Part shown: positions 8,999 to 17,609 of the stretch, piece by piece
How positions within the stretch are numbered: position 1 is the first letter of the stretch
Layout of the letters: each line of letters opens with the position of its first letter
From: Mucilaginibacter sp. UBA5151
GTDB lineage: Bacteria; Bacteroidota; Bacteroidia; Sphingobacteriales; Sphingobacteriaceae
Direction: 5' to 3'
NCBI GenBank assembly: GCA_002413785.1
Contig: DHXR01000024.1
Span: 33,893 to 97,892, forward strand
DNA length: 64,000 nt
Position numbers and translations under genes: made by a program
The notes under the pieces: model-generated
The model's database searches: none
Told to the model about the DNA's origin: nothing
Seen by the model: the letters and a program-made list of their open reading frames with translations, nothing else

Positions 8999-9750
8999 CT
9001 CGGATAAATGTATTTGGGATCTATATTGGTGTTGAAAAAGAATTGAATGTCTATCGGTAAAATACTAACCGAATGGGCGACAACGAAACTCCAGCGCTCC
9101 TGATACCTCGCCTTGAGGGCTTTTTTAAAGTTCTTATTGACCTGTTCTGCATCGTTTAGTGCTGCCTGGTCAAAATAGACATCCAATTCCCTTTTGGTCA
9201 TCAAACTCAATTGAGCCGCAGGATCGATATTGTTATTCAATACCGCCGTCCGATAAATACTTTTCCGAGTGCCTGCTACGGTAATAATCCCAAAATCTTC
9301 CGGAACGATGGCCAGACAGCTTTTAAGATGGCACTTGTCAATCACGACGTTATTAAATTCAAATACCTTTTGATAATCAGCAGACTGTTTAGCCAACTTA
9401 TCCAGATTATCCAACGCCGATTTTATTTCATAGCCGGTCGTATGTCCATTAATTGTTAAAAAGTCTATGCGACTTTTGTTAACGCGCATTTCGAATGCAG
9501 CCACCATATTCTTTTTTTGAACCTGTTTAAACAAAGCATATTTCAGCACTTGCTCTCCTCGGTAACCTTGACAGACGGCGTCGTTAATCAATCGGTGAAG
9601 GTCTTGTTTATTGAAGCCATGAAAGTCATTTTCAGGATATAAAACAGCCAGTAGCTGTATCAGTTGCGGGCTATAATCCAGGGGGCTATAATTCTTCAAG
9701 GCCAAACGGATCAGGGAATCTTTAAAATCTGGTTTGCCGCTAAGTTTCAT
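8995..9750 (-). CDS. sce7726 family protein, PD-(D/E)XK nuclease-like
   Basis: A 251-residue protein with the sce7726 core: MRVNKSRIDFLTINGHTTGY, followed by EIKSALDNLDKLAKQSADY and a VVIDKCH strand. The Asp of RIDF, then Glu and Lys of EIK, form a PD-(D/E)XK-type nuclease triad. The N-terminal about 80 residues are helical and unassigned. It faces the preceding gene tail to tail with overlapping stop codons. No enzymatic activity is known to me for the family; a DNA nuclease role is inference. It ends an accessory cassette bounded by REP-like repeats. Confidence 0.75.
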   Translation of the reverse strand: MKLSGKPDFKDSLIRLALKNYSPLDYSPQLIQLLAVLYPENDFHGFNKQDLHRLINDAVCQGYRGEQVLKYALFKQVQKKNMVAAFEMRVNKSRIDFLTINGHTTGYEIKSALDNLDKLAKQSADYQKVFEFNNVVIDKCHLKSCLAIVPEDFGIITVAGTRKSIYRTAVLNNNIDPAAQLSLMTKRELDVYFDQAALNDAEQVNKNFKKALKARYQERWSFVVAHSVSILPIDIQFFFNTNIDPKYIYPS

Positions 9751-9866
9751 AGTTTTGGCTAAAGTAGCGGATTTAATAAGTAAATAGAAAATTATACGAA
9801 TTAAAGTTTGTTAGGTTGGCTGAAATTTTAATAAACACCAATTAGCCAGCCATATAGAATTTGACT

Positions 9867-10055
9867 CGGCCTGTTCAATCGTCTGCGCTCCCGGCAAGAG
9901 TCATTCAAGTGTCCACACTTGAATACATTAAATTTTGTGGTCCGCGCGTTCGTCACAAGATCAGCCATTGTCGCTTAAAAATAAACACCTTCATAACCGG
10001 GAGCGTGGAGGCTCCCAACAAAAGTCATTCAAGTGTGGACACTTGAACGGGCGGG
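9867..10055. repeat. REP-like element, copy B (downstream of the TA/sce7726 cassette)
   Basis: Full copy with TTCAAGTGTCCACACTTGAA on the left and TTCAAGTGTGGACACTTGAA on the right, plus an extra partial end module at 9867-9905. Same orientation as copy A, so the 6439-9750 genes lie between direct repeats. It fills most of the gap 9751-10102. Confidence 0.85.
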
Positions 10056-10102
10056 GGTATTCTTGACTTTTGACTTCCGACTAAAGGCCATCGCCTTAAC
10101 CC

Positions 10103-11224
10103 CTACCCTGTCCTCTTCCTATAATTCAATATCGCCCAGCCGTTAAAAAATAACGCGAAGCCCAGGATGGCGATGATATGAAAGCGGATATCAATCAGGC
10201 CGCTGCCTTTGAGCATCACCATGCGCATTACTTCAATAAAATACGATACGGGGTTAAATCTGGTGATCCACTGCGCCCATACCGGCATACTTTCAATGGG
10301 GGTGTACAGGCCACTGAGCAGGTTAAATATCATGGTCACAAAAAACGACACCAGCATAGATTGTTGCTGCGTTTGCGCGTAGGTGGAGAGCAGTAAACCA
10401 AGGCCCAAAATGGCGGTGAGATAAATAGACGCAAAAATATAAATGGTGAAATAACTCCCCAAGGGCACTATGCCATACACCAGCCTTGCGATGGTTAAAC
10501 CGATGGTGAGCACGCTGATGGCCAGCATCCAGAAAGGGATGAGTTTGCCTAAAATGAACTGGTATTTTTTTATCGGACTTACATTGATCTGCTCAATGGT
10601 GCCCATTTCTTTTTCGCGCACAATATTATTCGCCGCAAATGAGGAACCGATCATGGTGACCAGCATCACCAGGATGCCCGGCACCATAAATACACGGTAA
10701 TTCATGTTGGGGTTATACCAGTCGGAATAAGTAACGTCGATGGTAGGCTGCGGGTTGTACCGCGGGGCCTGGATCCATTGGGTACGTACATCCTGGTTAT
10801 ATCCCTGTATAATTTGCTGTATGTAGGCCCCGCCCAGGCCGGCTTTTACGCCGTTAATGGCATCCACAGCCACAAATAAAGGGGCTTGGTTATCTTTTAC
10901 CAGGTCGCGCTCAAAGTGCGGCGGGATCTCAAGGATCAGGTCGGTTTTATCAACCTCAATGGCCTTTAGCCCCTGGTTAAAGGTCGGACTATAATCCTTC
11001 AGCCTGAAATAACCCGATGCAATAACTTTGTTAACCAGCAGGCGGGAGTATTGCGAATGATCCTGGTCAACCACGCCGAGGTTAATGTTTTTTATTTCAT
11101 AATCGGCAGCCAGCGGTAAAATGAGCAACTGTATCATCGGCATAATAAATAATATCCTGATGATAGCCGGGTCGCGGGATATTTGCCGCAGCTCTTTCTG
11201 CAATAAAAATTTCAACATTCTCAT
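10103..11224 (-). CDS. ABC-2 type permease (YbhR/YbhS-like)
   Basis: Inner-membrane exporter subunit of 373 residues. It has an N-terminal membrane segment (IIRILFIMPMIQLLILPLA), a large extracytoplasmic domain, and five C-terminal membrane segments. The pattern NNIVREKEMGTIEQINVSPIKKYQFILGKLIPF is the ABC-2 signature. It is the last gene of a seven-gene minus-strand operon and overlaps the upstream permease by 4 bases (ATGA). With the second permease it should form the membrane channel. Substrate unknown; homologous systems export drugs or cations. Confidence 0.88.
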   Translation of the reverse strand: MRMLKFLLQKELRQISRDPAIIRILFIMPMIQLLILPLAADYEIKNINLGVVDQDHSQYSRLLVNKVIASGYFRLKDYSPTFNQGLKAIEVDKTDLILEIPPHFERDLVKDNQAPLFVAVDAINGVKAGLGGAYIQQIIQGYNQDVRTQWIQAPRYNPQPTIDVTYSDWYNPNMNYRVFMVPGILVMLVTMIGSSFAANNIVREKEMGTIEQINVSPIKKYQFILGKLIPFWMLAISVLTIGLTIARLVYGIVPLGSYFTIYIFASIYLTAILGLGLLLSTYAQTQQQSMLVSFFVTMIFNLLSGLYTPIESMPVWAQWITRFNPVSYFIEVMRMVMLKGSGLIDIRFHIIAILGFALFFNGWAILNYRKRTG

Positions 11225-12327
11225 GCCAGCCTGATTTTAAATTTATAAATACTTATCCCCATCAAAGCCGAGGTCATACCAACCAGGATTAGTGTTTCTT
11301 TCCATACCGCGCTGAAACCAAGCCCCTTGATCATAATGTCTTTGATGATGATATAAAACCACTTTGAAGGCACTATGTTGGAGATGATCTGCAGCGGAAC
11401 GGGCATGTTCTCAATCGGGAACAAAAAGCCGCTGAATAACAGCGTAGGCAAAAATAAGCTCATCATGGAGGTAAACATGGCCGTTTGCTGTGTCTTCGCA
11501 AAGTTTGAGATCAGGATCCCCAATGAAAGCGAGGTGATGGTATAAAGCGTGCTTTCCGCCATCAATAACGATAAATTACCTACAATGGGCACACCGAGCA
11601 CGTAAACGCTTAATAATAATATACTGATGATGTTCAGCAGCGAGATCAGCAGGTACGGAATAGTTTTAGCGATGATGATACGGAACGGTTTTAAGGGAGA
11701 TACCAGGATCACTTCCATGGTGCCCATCTCTTTTTCTTTTACGATGGCGATAGAGGTCATCATGGTACAAACCAGCATCAGCACCAGCGCCATTACCCCC
11801 GGTACAAAGCTGTAGGCGCCCTTTAATTCGGGGTTGTACAACATGCGCACCTGTGTTTTTATGGTATAGGGCAAGGCCTCGTTTTGATTTAGCGACATCT
11901 GGTAGTCGTTAATTATCGAACTGGCATAATTGGTCAGCGTATTGGCCGTGTTAGGATCGGAGGCATCGGCGATCAGTTGGATCTGCGCGCGGTTGCTGTG
12001 CAAAAGGTCGTACCGGAAATTCCGCGGAAATACGATGGCCATCCTGATTTTACCCTGACGGAAAGTGGCTCCAATATCTTTATAGGAATACACATTTTTT
12101 ACCAGGTTAAAGTAACGGCTCGCCGCGATCTCGTCAGAAATAGTGGCAGTAGCCTGATCCTTCGATTGGTCGAAAATGGCAATGTTTGAATTTTTTACTT
12201 CGTTGGTAAGCGCGAAGCCGTACAAAATAATTTGTACGATGGGCATCCAGATCAGGATAAACAGCGTTCGCCTGTCCCTCCAGATATGGAGCCATTCCTT
12301 TTTTACAAAAATCAAAAATTGCTTCAC
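11221..12327 (-). CDS. ABC-2 type permease (YbhS/YbhR-like)
   Basis: A 368-residue paralogue of the neighbouring permease with the same layout: one N-terminal membrane helix, a periplasmic domain of about 150 residues, then five helices. The signature is AIVKEKEMGTMEVILVSPLKPFRIIIAKTIPY. Two different half-permeases in tandem are typical of YbhS/YbhR. It is separated from the upstream ATPase gene by about 360 bp of repeats, which is long for one operon, so an internal promoter is possible. Confidence 0.88.
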   Translation of the reverse strand: MKQFLIFVKKEWLHIWRDRRTLFILIWMPIVQIILYGFALTNEVKNSNIAIFDQSKDQATATISDEIAASRYFNLVKNVYSYKDIGATFRQGKIRMAIVFPRNFRYDLLHSNRAQIQLIADASDPNTANTLTNYASSIINDYQMSLNQNEALPYTIKTQVRMLYNPELKGAYSFVPGVMALVLMLVCTMMTSIAIVKEKEMGTMEVILVSPLKPFRIIIAKTIPYLLISLLNIISILLLSVYVLGVPIVGNLSLLMAESTLYTITSLSLGILISNFAKTQQTAMFTSMMSLFLPTLLFSGFLFPIENMPVPLQIISNIVPSKWFYIIIKDIMIKGLGFSAVWKETLILVGMTSALMGISIYKFKIRLA

Positions 12328-12363
12328 TGTGTTATCCTTTATTTAACATTATCAAAAAACCTT

Positions 12364-12472
12364 GTGCCCATCAGGGGTAACTCGTTCGTAAAGGGTAGCC
12401 CGCCATTTGGCGGGGCAAATGACCCTTATTATTTATTTTCTACAAAGCGGTAGCCCCTACGGGGCATAAAGC
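12364..12472. repeat. Partial copy of the 320-bp GGGGCA repeat
   Basis: Contains a paired segment ending CGCCATTTGGCGGGGCAAAT and the conserved end TTTTCTACAAAGCGGTAGCC followed by CCTACGGGGCA. These match the inner parts of the longer repeats at 22660-22971 and 34370-34691. Confidence 0.7.
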
Positions 12473-12486
12473 CAGGGTAAATTACT

Positions 12487-12663
12487 TTTTTACCCTCTTT
12501 CCCGCTTGCGGAAGAGAGGGTCGACCAGCGCAGCGCCGTCGGGGTGAGTAAATTGTACGCCATGCATTGGCGATAATGCCGCTTCCATAATTTACTCACC
12601 CGGTCTTTTCCGCCTATTGGCGGATCGACCACCCTCTGTGGCAAGCCATAAAGAGGGTAAAAA
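12487..12663. repeat. Nested inverted repeat inside the exporter operon
   Basis: The outer perfect arms are TTTTTACCCTCTTT (12487-12500) and its complement (12650-12663). The inner perfect arms are GGGTGAGTAAATT and AATTTACTCACCC. The whole could fold as a large hairpin in the transcript between the ATPase and permease genes. Confidence 0.8.
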
Positions 12664-12685
12664 CCCAATGACCTAATGACCTAAC

Positions 12686-13435
12686 TTAGTCCCCTGTCCT
12701 TACCGCTTTCCTTGCCAGATGCAAAAACACTTCATCCATCGAATCCGCTGAATAATCCCTCATCAGGTTGGCCGGTGAATCAAGTGCGTCGATCCTGCCG
12801 TCAACCATAACCGAAACACGGTTGCAATACTCGGCCTCGTCCATATAATGCGTTGTCACAAAAATGGTAATGCCCCTTGCCGACGCCTCATAGATCAAAC
12901 CCCAGAACTCACGCCTGGTAACCGGGTCAACGCCGCCGGTTGGTTCATCTAAAAACACAATCGCCGGATCGTGTACTATGGCTATGGAAAAAGCAAGCTT
13001 TTGTTTCCAGCCAAGCGGTAATGCCCGCACGAGCGTTTTTTCCTGTCCTTCCAGGTGTAGCTGCTTCATCAGCAGGCCCGTTTTTTCTTTTATACGATCA
13101 TCGCTAAGGCCGTAAATGCCGGCGTAAAACCGGATGTTTTCAGTTATGGTCAGGTCCTCATACAAGGAAAACTTCTGACTCATATAGCCGATGTTTTGTT
13201 TTATCTGTTCGTTTTGTTTATAGATATCAAATCCTGCAACTGTGGCCTGCCCCGATGTTGGTAACAGCAAGCCGCAAAGCATCCGCATGGCTGTTGTTTT
13301 GCCGGCGCCGTTGGCGCCAAGGAAACCGAAAATCTCACCCTTCTCTACGTCAAAAGTAATTTTATCGACGGCGGTAAAATCTCCGAAGCGTTTGGTTAAA
13401 TCTTTTGCTGTAATAACTTTTTCCTTTTGCATCAT
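12686..13435 (-). CDS. ABC transporter ATPase (YbhF-like half)
   Basis: Cytoplasmic ATPase of 249 residues. Walker A is GANGAGKTT near residue 39; Walker B is IVFLDEPTGGVD; a switch histidine lies in TTHYMDEAEYCNRV. The signature loop is LPLGWKQKL rather than LSGGQ, as is usual in one half of YbhF-type exporters. It starts immediately after the stop of the other ATPase gene (13436). In E. coli YbhF the two ABC domains are fused; here they are separate genes. Confidence 0.9.
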   Translation of the reverse strand: MMQKEKVITAKDLTKRFGDFTAVDKITFDVEKGEIFGFLGANGAGKTTAMRMLCGLLLPTSGQATVAGFDIYKQNEQIKQNIGYMSQKFSLYEDLTITENIRFYAGIYGLSDDRIKEKTGLLMKQLHLEGQEKTLVRALPLGWKQKLAFSIAIVHDPAIVFLDEPTGGVDPVTRREFWGLIYEASARGITIFVTTHYMDEAEYCNRVSVMVDGRIDALDSPANLMRDYSADSMDEVFLHLARKAVRTGD

Positions 13436-14356
13436 TTAATGGTTCATCAATGCCATAAAGCAATCTTCAATATTCGGTTCTATCGGGCTAATCTCTACAC
13501 CGGTGAAGTTCCCCTCCTTTGCTGTTTTTTCCAGTTTCTCCCTGCTGTTTTCGGGTGTCTTAAAAACCACATGGTGAAACTGCCCGAAGGGATAACAGCT
13601 TTCAACCGACGGGTCCTCTTTTATCGCGTTCATCAACTTAAACATTTCATTGGCTTTTACTGCCCACAGCGGTTTTTTGAACCCGCTGATGATCCCTTTT
13701 GGTGTATTTACTGACAGTATCTCCCCCTTTTGTATCAAAGCCACGCGGTCGCACAGCCCGGCCTCATCCATGTAGGCGGTCGAAACCAAAATAGTGATCC
13801 CCTCTAACTTTAACCTGTGAAGCATTTCCCAGAATTCTTTACGCGATACCGCATCAACGCCGGTTGTAGGTTCATCCAGGAATAATACCGAGGGTTTATG
13901 GATCAGCGCACAACAAAGCGCCAGCTTTTGTTTCATCCCGCCGGATAACTGCCCGGCCCGGCGTGTTTTAAACGGCTCTATCTGCTGGTAGATTTCCTTG
14001 ATCAGGTCGTAATTTTCTTCAATTGAAGTATTAAAAATAGTGGCGAAAAATTCGAGGTTTTCCTGTACCGAAAGATCCTGGTATAAAGAGAATTTTCCGG
14101 GCATGTAGCCAATACGGTGGCGGATCTGTTTATAGTCTTTCACCACATCAAAACCATCAACAGATGCGGTGCCGCTTTCGGCTAATAACACGGTGGTGAG
14201 GATACGGAACAATGATGTTTTGCCCGCGCCATCGGGGCCGATAAGCCCGAATATTTCGCCCCGCTCAACCGCGAAAGAAACACCCTTCAAGGCTTCAACA
14301 ACCGCTTTTTTAATGCGATAGTTCTGAACGATATTTTCCACTATTACCGGCTGCAT
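13436..14356 (-). CDS. ABC transporter ATPase (YbhF-like half)
   Basis: ATPase of 306 residues: Walker A GPDGAGKTS, signature LSGGMKQKLALCCALIHKP, Walker B VLFLDEPTTGVD, switch region STAYMDEAGLCDRV. The C-terminal 80 residues form an extra domain of the DrrA type. With the adjacent ATPase it should make an asymmetric heterodimer driving the two ABC-2 permeases. It is separated from the HlyD gene by a palindromic repeat. Confidence 0.9.
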   Translation of the reverse strand: MQPVIVENIVQNYRIKKAVVEALKGVSFAVERGEIFGLIGPDGAGKTSLFRILTTVLLAESGTASVDGFDVVKDYKQIRHRIGYMPGKFSLYQDLSVQENLEFFATIFNTSIEENYDLIKEIYQQIEPFKTRRAGQLSGGMKQKLALCCALIHKPSVLFLDEPTTGVDAVSRKEFWEMLHRLKLEGITILVSTAYMDEAGLCDRVALIQKGEILSVNTPKGIISGFKKPLWAVKANEMFKLMNAIKEDPSVESCYPFGQFHHVVFKTPENSREKLEKTAKEGNFTGVEISPIEPNIEDCFMALMNH

Positions 14357-14399
14357 TTTTTTATCAGTTCTATATTTTTTTTAATTCAGGCATTTCCTC

Positions 14400-14488
14400 G
14401 CCTCACCCTGCCCTCTCCAAAGGAGAGGGTTCTAAAACCCGGCTTCTTTTTTCAAGTCCTCTCCTTTGGAGAGGATTTAGGTGAGGCT
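14400..14488. repeat. GGAGAGG palindromic repeat, copy 1
   Basis: Two arms, CCCTCTCCAAAGGAGAGGG and a similar CCTCTCCTTTGGAGAGGA, separated by about 35 bases and bounded by CCTCACC / GGTGAGG. Copies occur at 17419-17550 and 41033-41116. Confidence 0.85.
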
Positions 14489-15430
14489 TTAATTAAATTC
14501 CACCTCGCCATACATCCCGATCTTCAGGTAGCCGTCGTTCTTTACGTGGATCTTTATCGCATAAACAAGGTTGGCACGCTCATCCTTGGTTTGTATGGTC
14601 TTTGGAGTAAATTCCGCTTTATCCGATATATAAGTGATCACACCCGGATACGTACGATACGAACTCGCATTATTATCAACAAGCACCTTTACGTTTTGAT
14701 TCAGTTTAACCTGCGCCAGCTGTGTACCTGTGATATAGGCCCGCAGGGTAATCACCGAAAGGTCGCCTATTTTGTAAAGGGCCTTACCGGCTGTGGTTAC
14801 TTCGCCCGCCATAGCATATTTGGTGAGTACCGTTCCGTTGATGGGGTTCCGGATATTGGTACGCCGCAACTGGTCGTTAATTTGCGCAACCGATTTCTTC
14901 AATGGTTTATATTCGCTCATCACCGAATTGTTTTGCGTGCCGACTGTCGTTTCCTGTACTTTTATCTGTTGCACGTTTACTGCTATCTGCTTTTCCAAAA
15001 CAGCTATCTGGGTATTCCAGTCATCCAATTGTTTTGTAGTAGCGGCATCCGCCTTTATCAGCCGTTCTGTGCGGGCCTTTTCAGAAAAGGCATTGGCCAA
15101 TTGGGTTTTCTGTACGGCGATTTGATCTTTCAGCACTTTAACCTGCGGGCCAACATCCATAGTTTTCTGTTGTAGTGCACCAATCGTTGCTTCTACCTGG
15201 GCTTTTTGTAGTGCAAGCGGTATCGAATCGATAACGCCAACGATGGTGTCTTTTTTAAGAATGGCGCCTTCTTCTATGTTCAGCGTCATTATTTTACCCG
15301 GCACTTCCGATGATACGATCACTTCATCAACCTCAAACGTGCCTGATGCATCAGATATATTGTTGTTCAGATTACAGCCGGTAAATAGCAGCGGCAGTAG
15401 GGCTATGTAAAAAAATATCTTTGTTTTCAT
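14489..15430 (-). CDS. HlyD family periplasmic adaptor (YbhG-like)
   Basis: Membrane-fusion protein of 313 residues linking the ABC-2 exporter to the outer-membrane TolC-like channel. It has a lipoprotein signal with lipobox LLFTGC, a split biotinyl-lipoyl domain (VPGKIMTLNIEEGAILKKDTIVGVID and NPINGTVLTKYAMAGEVTTAGKALY), and a long coiled-coil hairpin between them (about residues 75-175). It lies 18 bases after the TolC-like gene. Family and role in the tripartite complex are firm; substrate unknown. Confidence 0.9.
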   Translation of the reverse strand: MKTKIFFYIALLPLLFTGCNLNNNISDASGTFEVDEVIVSSEVPGKIMTLNIEEGAILKKDTIVGVIDSIPLALQKAQVEATIGALQQKTMDVGPQVKVLKDQIAVQKTQLANAFSEKARTERLIKADAATTKQLDDWNTQIAVLEKQIAVNVQQIKVQETTVGTQNNSVMSEYKPLKKSVAQINDQLRRTNIRNPINGTVLTKYAMAGEVTTAGKALYKIGDLSVITLRAYITGTQLAQVKLNQNVKVLVDNNASSYRTYPGVITYISDKAEFTPKTIQTKDERANLVYAIKIHVKNDGYLKIGMYGEVEFN

Positions 15431-15448
15431 GTCTTTTTAATGAGGTTC

Positions 15449-16765
15449 TTAGTTTTTGATATTGCCGGTAGTATTCTGGTAACTGTATTGTGCCTGCAGC
15501 AGTTGCATGCGGTGAAGGATCTGGTTTTGCCGGGCCTGGTCCTCCGCGTTTACTTCGTTTATATAATCGTGGGCGCTTAGTACCCCGTTTTCCAATTGGG
15601 CGGAGGCAGCTTTTTTAACCGACTCCCGCAGCGCGATGATGGCATCGTCCTTTTTTACCAGTTCAATGTCTTTTTCTATATCTGCAGTCTGCTGTTTTTG
15701 GGTGATGCCGGTATTGAACAGAAAGGTTTCTTTTTGCACATCCAGGTTTTTCCGGTTAATATCCAGCAATAGCCGTTGGTTTTTCAGGGTATAGAGGCTG
15801 CCAAGGTTCCAGCTTAATTTTAAGCCGCCAATGTAATACCACTGAAAATCATTGCTGAGGGGGTTAAGTCCGGGGCGTCCGTAGCCGCCCTGCGCAAAGA
15901 ACCCAAAATGCGGCATCAGCTGGGCGTTCAATAATTTATCCTGTAAGGCAAAGGTTTTTTTCTGAAAGTCGTATGATAATAATTCCGGCCTGGTTATGGC
16001 ATCAGTAAATGCAGGTTCGGCTGGCTTTTCGAGTATGGTGTTTTCATCAAGCGGGCTATTTATAAACAAGCCCAGCATATTAAGATAAGCTTTCTTTGCC
16101 GCGACAAGTTCTATCCTTGCCTGGTCAGTTTGTAAAAGCTGGGCCGATAATTCATCCACACTGCTCCGGTATGCCGTTCCGTTTGCCACCAGTGCTTTTG
16201 CCTTATCAATGCCGTTTTGCACGTCTGCCTTTAACAGGTCGTTTTGTTTTAGTTGTTCGTTGATCAGTAATGCCCCGAAAAACAATTGATTTACGCGGTC
16301 GTACAGGGCGTATAATTCAACTTCAAGACTTTGCTGCTGTATTACTTCATTCACTTCGGCGGTTTGTTTTTGGGTTTTTATAACCCCGCCGTCGTAGATC
16401 ACCTGGTCCAGTTCGCCAAAAATTTTGTATTGGTCCCTGCTGTATTGAGGAAACGACAGCCCCGGAACCTTAAAAGGAAAAGTGGTTACAGCTGACTGGT
16501 AAGTAGCCTGCCCGTTAACCGAAAATGCCGGCAAATACCCTTTTGATGCATTGGAAACCGAGTATTCTTTTGTTTTTGCGATCAGGTCCCTTTGTTTTAT
16601 TAAAGGGTAGTTTTTTAGCGCAAGGTTGTAAACTTCGCCTATTGTTATGGCCGATTGTCCTTTGGCCGCTTGTAAAAAAGGGCCTGCCATCAATAAAACG
16701 AACAGGATGCTGAACCATTTTTTTTGATTGGTCGGACATATTCTTGCTTTAAACATTTTGTTCAT
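15449..16765 (-). CDS. TolC family outer-membrane efflux protein
   Basis: Outer-membrane channel of 438 residues with an N-terminal signal peptide (SILFVLLMAGPFLQAAKGQ) and OEP repeats rich in Gln, Asn and Ala helices. The strand region FGFFAQGGYGRPGLNPL and LKLSWNLGSLYTLKN is typical of the beta-barrel part. Second gene of the TetR-led operon, 13 bases after the regulator. A start at an internal ATG three codons downstream is possible. Confidence 0.88.
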   Translation of the reverse strand: MNKMFKARICPTNQKKWFSILFVLLMAGPFLQAAKGQSAITIGEVYNLALKNYPLIKQRDLIAKTKEYSVSNASKGYLPAFSVNGQATYQSAVTTFPFKVPGLSFPQYSRDQYKIFGELDQVIYDGGVIKTQKQTAEVNEVIQQQSLEVELYALYDRVNQLFFGALLINEQLKQNDLLKADVQNGIDKAKALVANGTAYRSSVDELSAQLLQTDQARIELVAAKKAYLNMLGLFINSPLDENTILEKPAEPAFTDAITRPELLSYDFQKKTFALQDKLLNAQLMPHFGFFAQGGYGRPGLNPLSNDFQWYYIGGLKLSWNLGSLYTLKNQRLLLDINRKNLDVQKETFLFNTGITQKQQTADIEKDIELVKKDDAIIALRESVKKAASAQLENGVLSAHDYINEVNAEDQARQNQILHRMQLLQAQYSYQNTTGNIKN

Positions 16766-16778
16766 CTTGATAAAAAAT

Positions 16779-17393
16779 TTAAAGGTTTATTATACTGACG
16801 ATCCATAACGGAATTAATTTTTTACGCTCTTCAATTATTTTTCTGAATTCTTCTTCCTTTAGTATTCCGGTCCCCAGGAAAAGCGGCCGCGTTAAAAAAG
16901 GGAACACTATCAACCCCAGCAAATTCATCATAATATTTACCGGGTGAAAGGGTATTTTACCATCCGACCTTATGCCTGTTAACTTTTTCGCAAACTGCGA
17001 TTCTAAAAACATTTTACCATTATCGGTCATCATCGGCAATTTGTTTGAACCCGACATTAATTCGTTCACGACGAAGAACGGCAATTCAGGATTCTCTAAT
17101 AACAGTTCGAGGTAATGGTCCACAATTCCTTCAATCATTTCTGTGACCGTCGCTGACCCGTCATTGATCACCGGCTTTATTTTCTCAAAAAGCTTTTGCA
17201 GGGTTTCGGCCATAATGAGCTGAAACAGTTTCTCCTTACTACGGAAATAGTAGTTAAGCAAAGAAACATTAATGCCGGCCTCTGCTGCAATATCCCTTAC
17301 TTTGGTTGCTGCATAGCCCTTGCTGGTAAACACCACCCTTGCTGCTTCCTTTATCTTTTCTTCCGTTGTGGCGTCGATACTGTTTTTAGTCAT
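16779..17393 (-). CDS. TetR/AcrR family regulator
   Basis: A 204-residue DNA-binding regulator. The N-terminal HTH is clear: EKIKEAARVVFTSKGYAATK, then VRDIAAEAGINVSLLNYYFR, and SKEKLFQLIM. The ligand-binding half is helical. The ATG at 17393 is chosen because the longer open frame upstream runs through a palindromic repeat. First gene of the minus-strand exporter operon, so it likely represses its own operon through the palindrome at 17594-17609, as TetR exporters commonly do (inference). Confidence 0.9.
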   Translation of the reverse strand: MTKNSIDATTEEKIKEAARVVFTSKGYAATKVRDIAAEAGINVSLLNYYFRSKEKLFQLIMAETLQKLFEKIKPVINDGSATVTEMIEGIVDHYLELLLENPELPFFVVNELMSGSNKLPMMTDNGKMFLESQFAKKLTGIRSDGKIPFHPVNIMMNLLGLIVFPFLTRPLFLGTGILKEEEFRKIIEERKKLIPLWIVSIINL

Positions 17394-17418
17394 CTGATTA
17401 TCCGGGTTAATTCCATTT

Positions 17419-17550
17419 CGCCTCACCCTGCCCTCTCCAAAGGAGAGGGTTCTAAAACCCGGCTCCTTTTTTTTAAGTCCTCTCCTTTGGAGAGGATTTA
17501 GGTGAGGCTTTTTAAAGCCCTCTCCTTTGGAGAGGGCAGGGTGAGGCAAC
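17419..17550. repeat. GGAGAGG palindromic repeat, copy 2, in the tetR leader
   Basis: Same element as 14400-14488 plus an extra arm, giving three GGAGAGG-type palindromic arms. It lies between the predicted promoter (17571-17609) and the TetR start codon, so it would be in the 5' leader of the mRNA. Confidence 0.85.
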
Positions 17551-17570
17551 AATCCTTGTCAAATTCTTAA

Positions 17571-17609
17571 CAAACCTAAATTAAACAATTAAATTAAACA
17601 AATGTTTAA
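17571..17609 (-). promoter_or_regulatory. Promoter and palindromic operator for the TetR-exporter operon
   Basis: On the minus strand TTTG and TAGGTTTG are separated by exactly 20 bases (17579-17598), matching the Bacteroidota consensus. The palindrome TTAAACA-AA-TGTTTAA at 17594-17609 covers the -33 element. The remainder of 17610-18012 shows no gene; it is AT-rich and should hold the promoter of the opposite operon. Confidence 0.7.

Noticed and set aside
12429..12668. 79-codon frame across the nested inverted repeat
   Set aside because: Translated repeat DNA; the frame follows the palindrome arms.
17394..17552. Longer N-terminus for the TetR protein
   Set aside because: The extra 53 residues are translated from the palindromic repeat; the HTH begins normally from the ATG at 17393.
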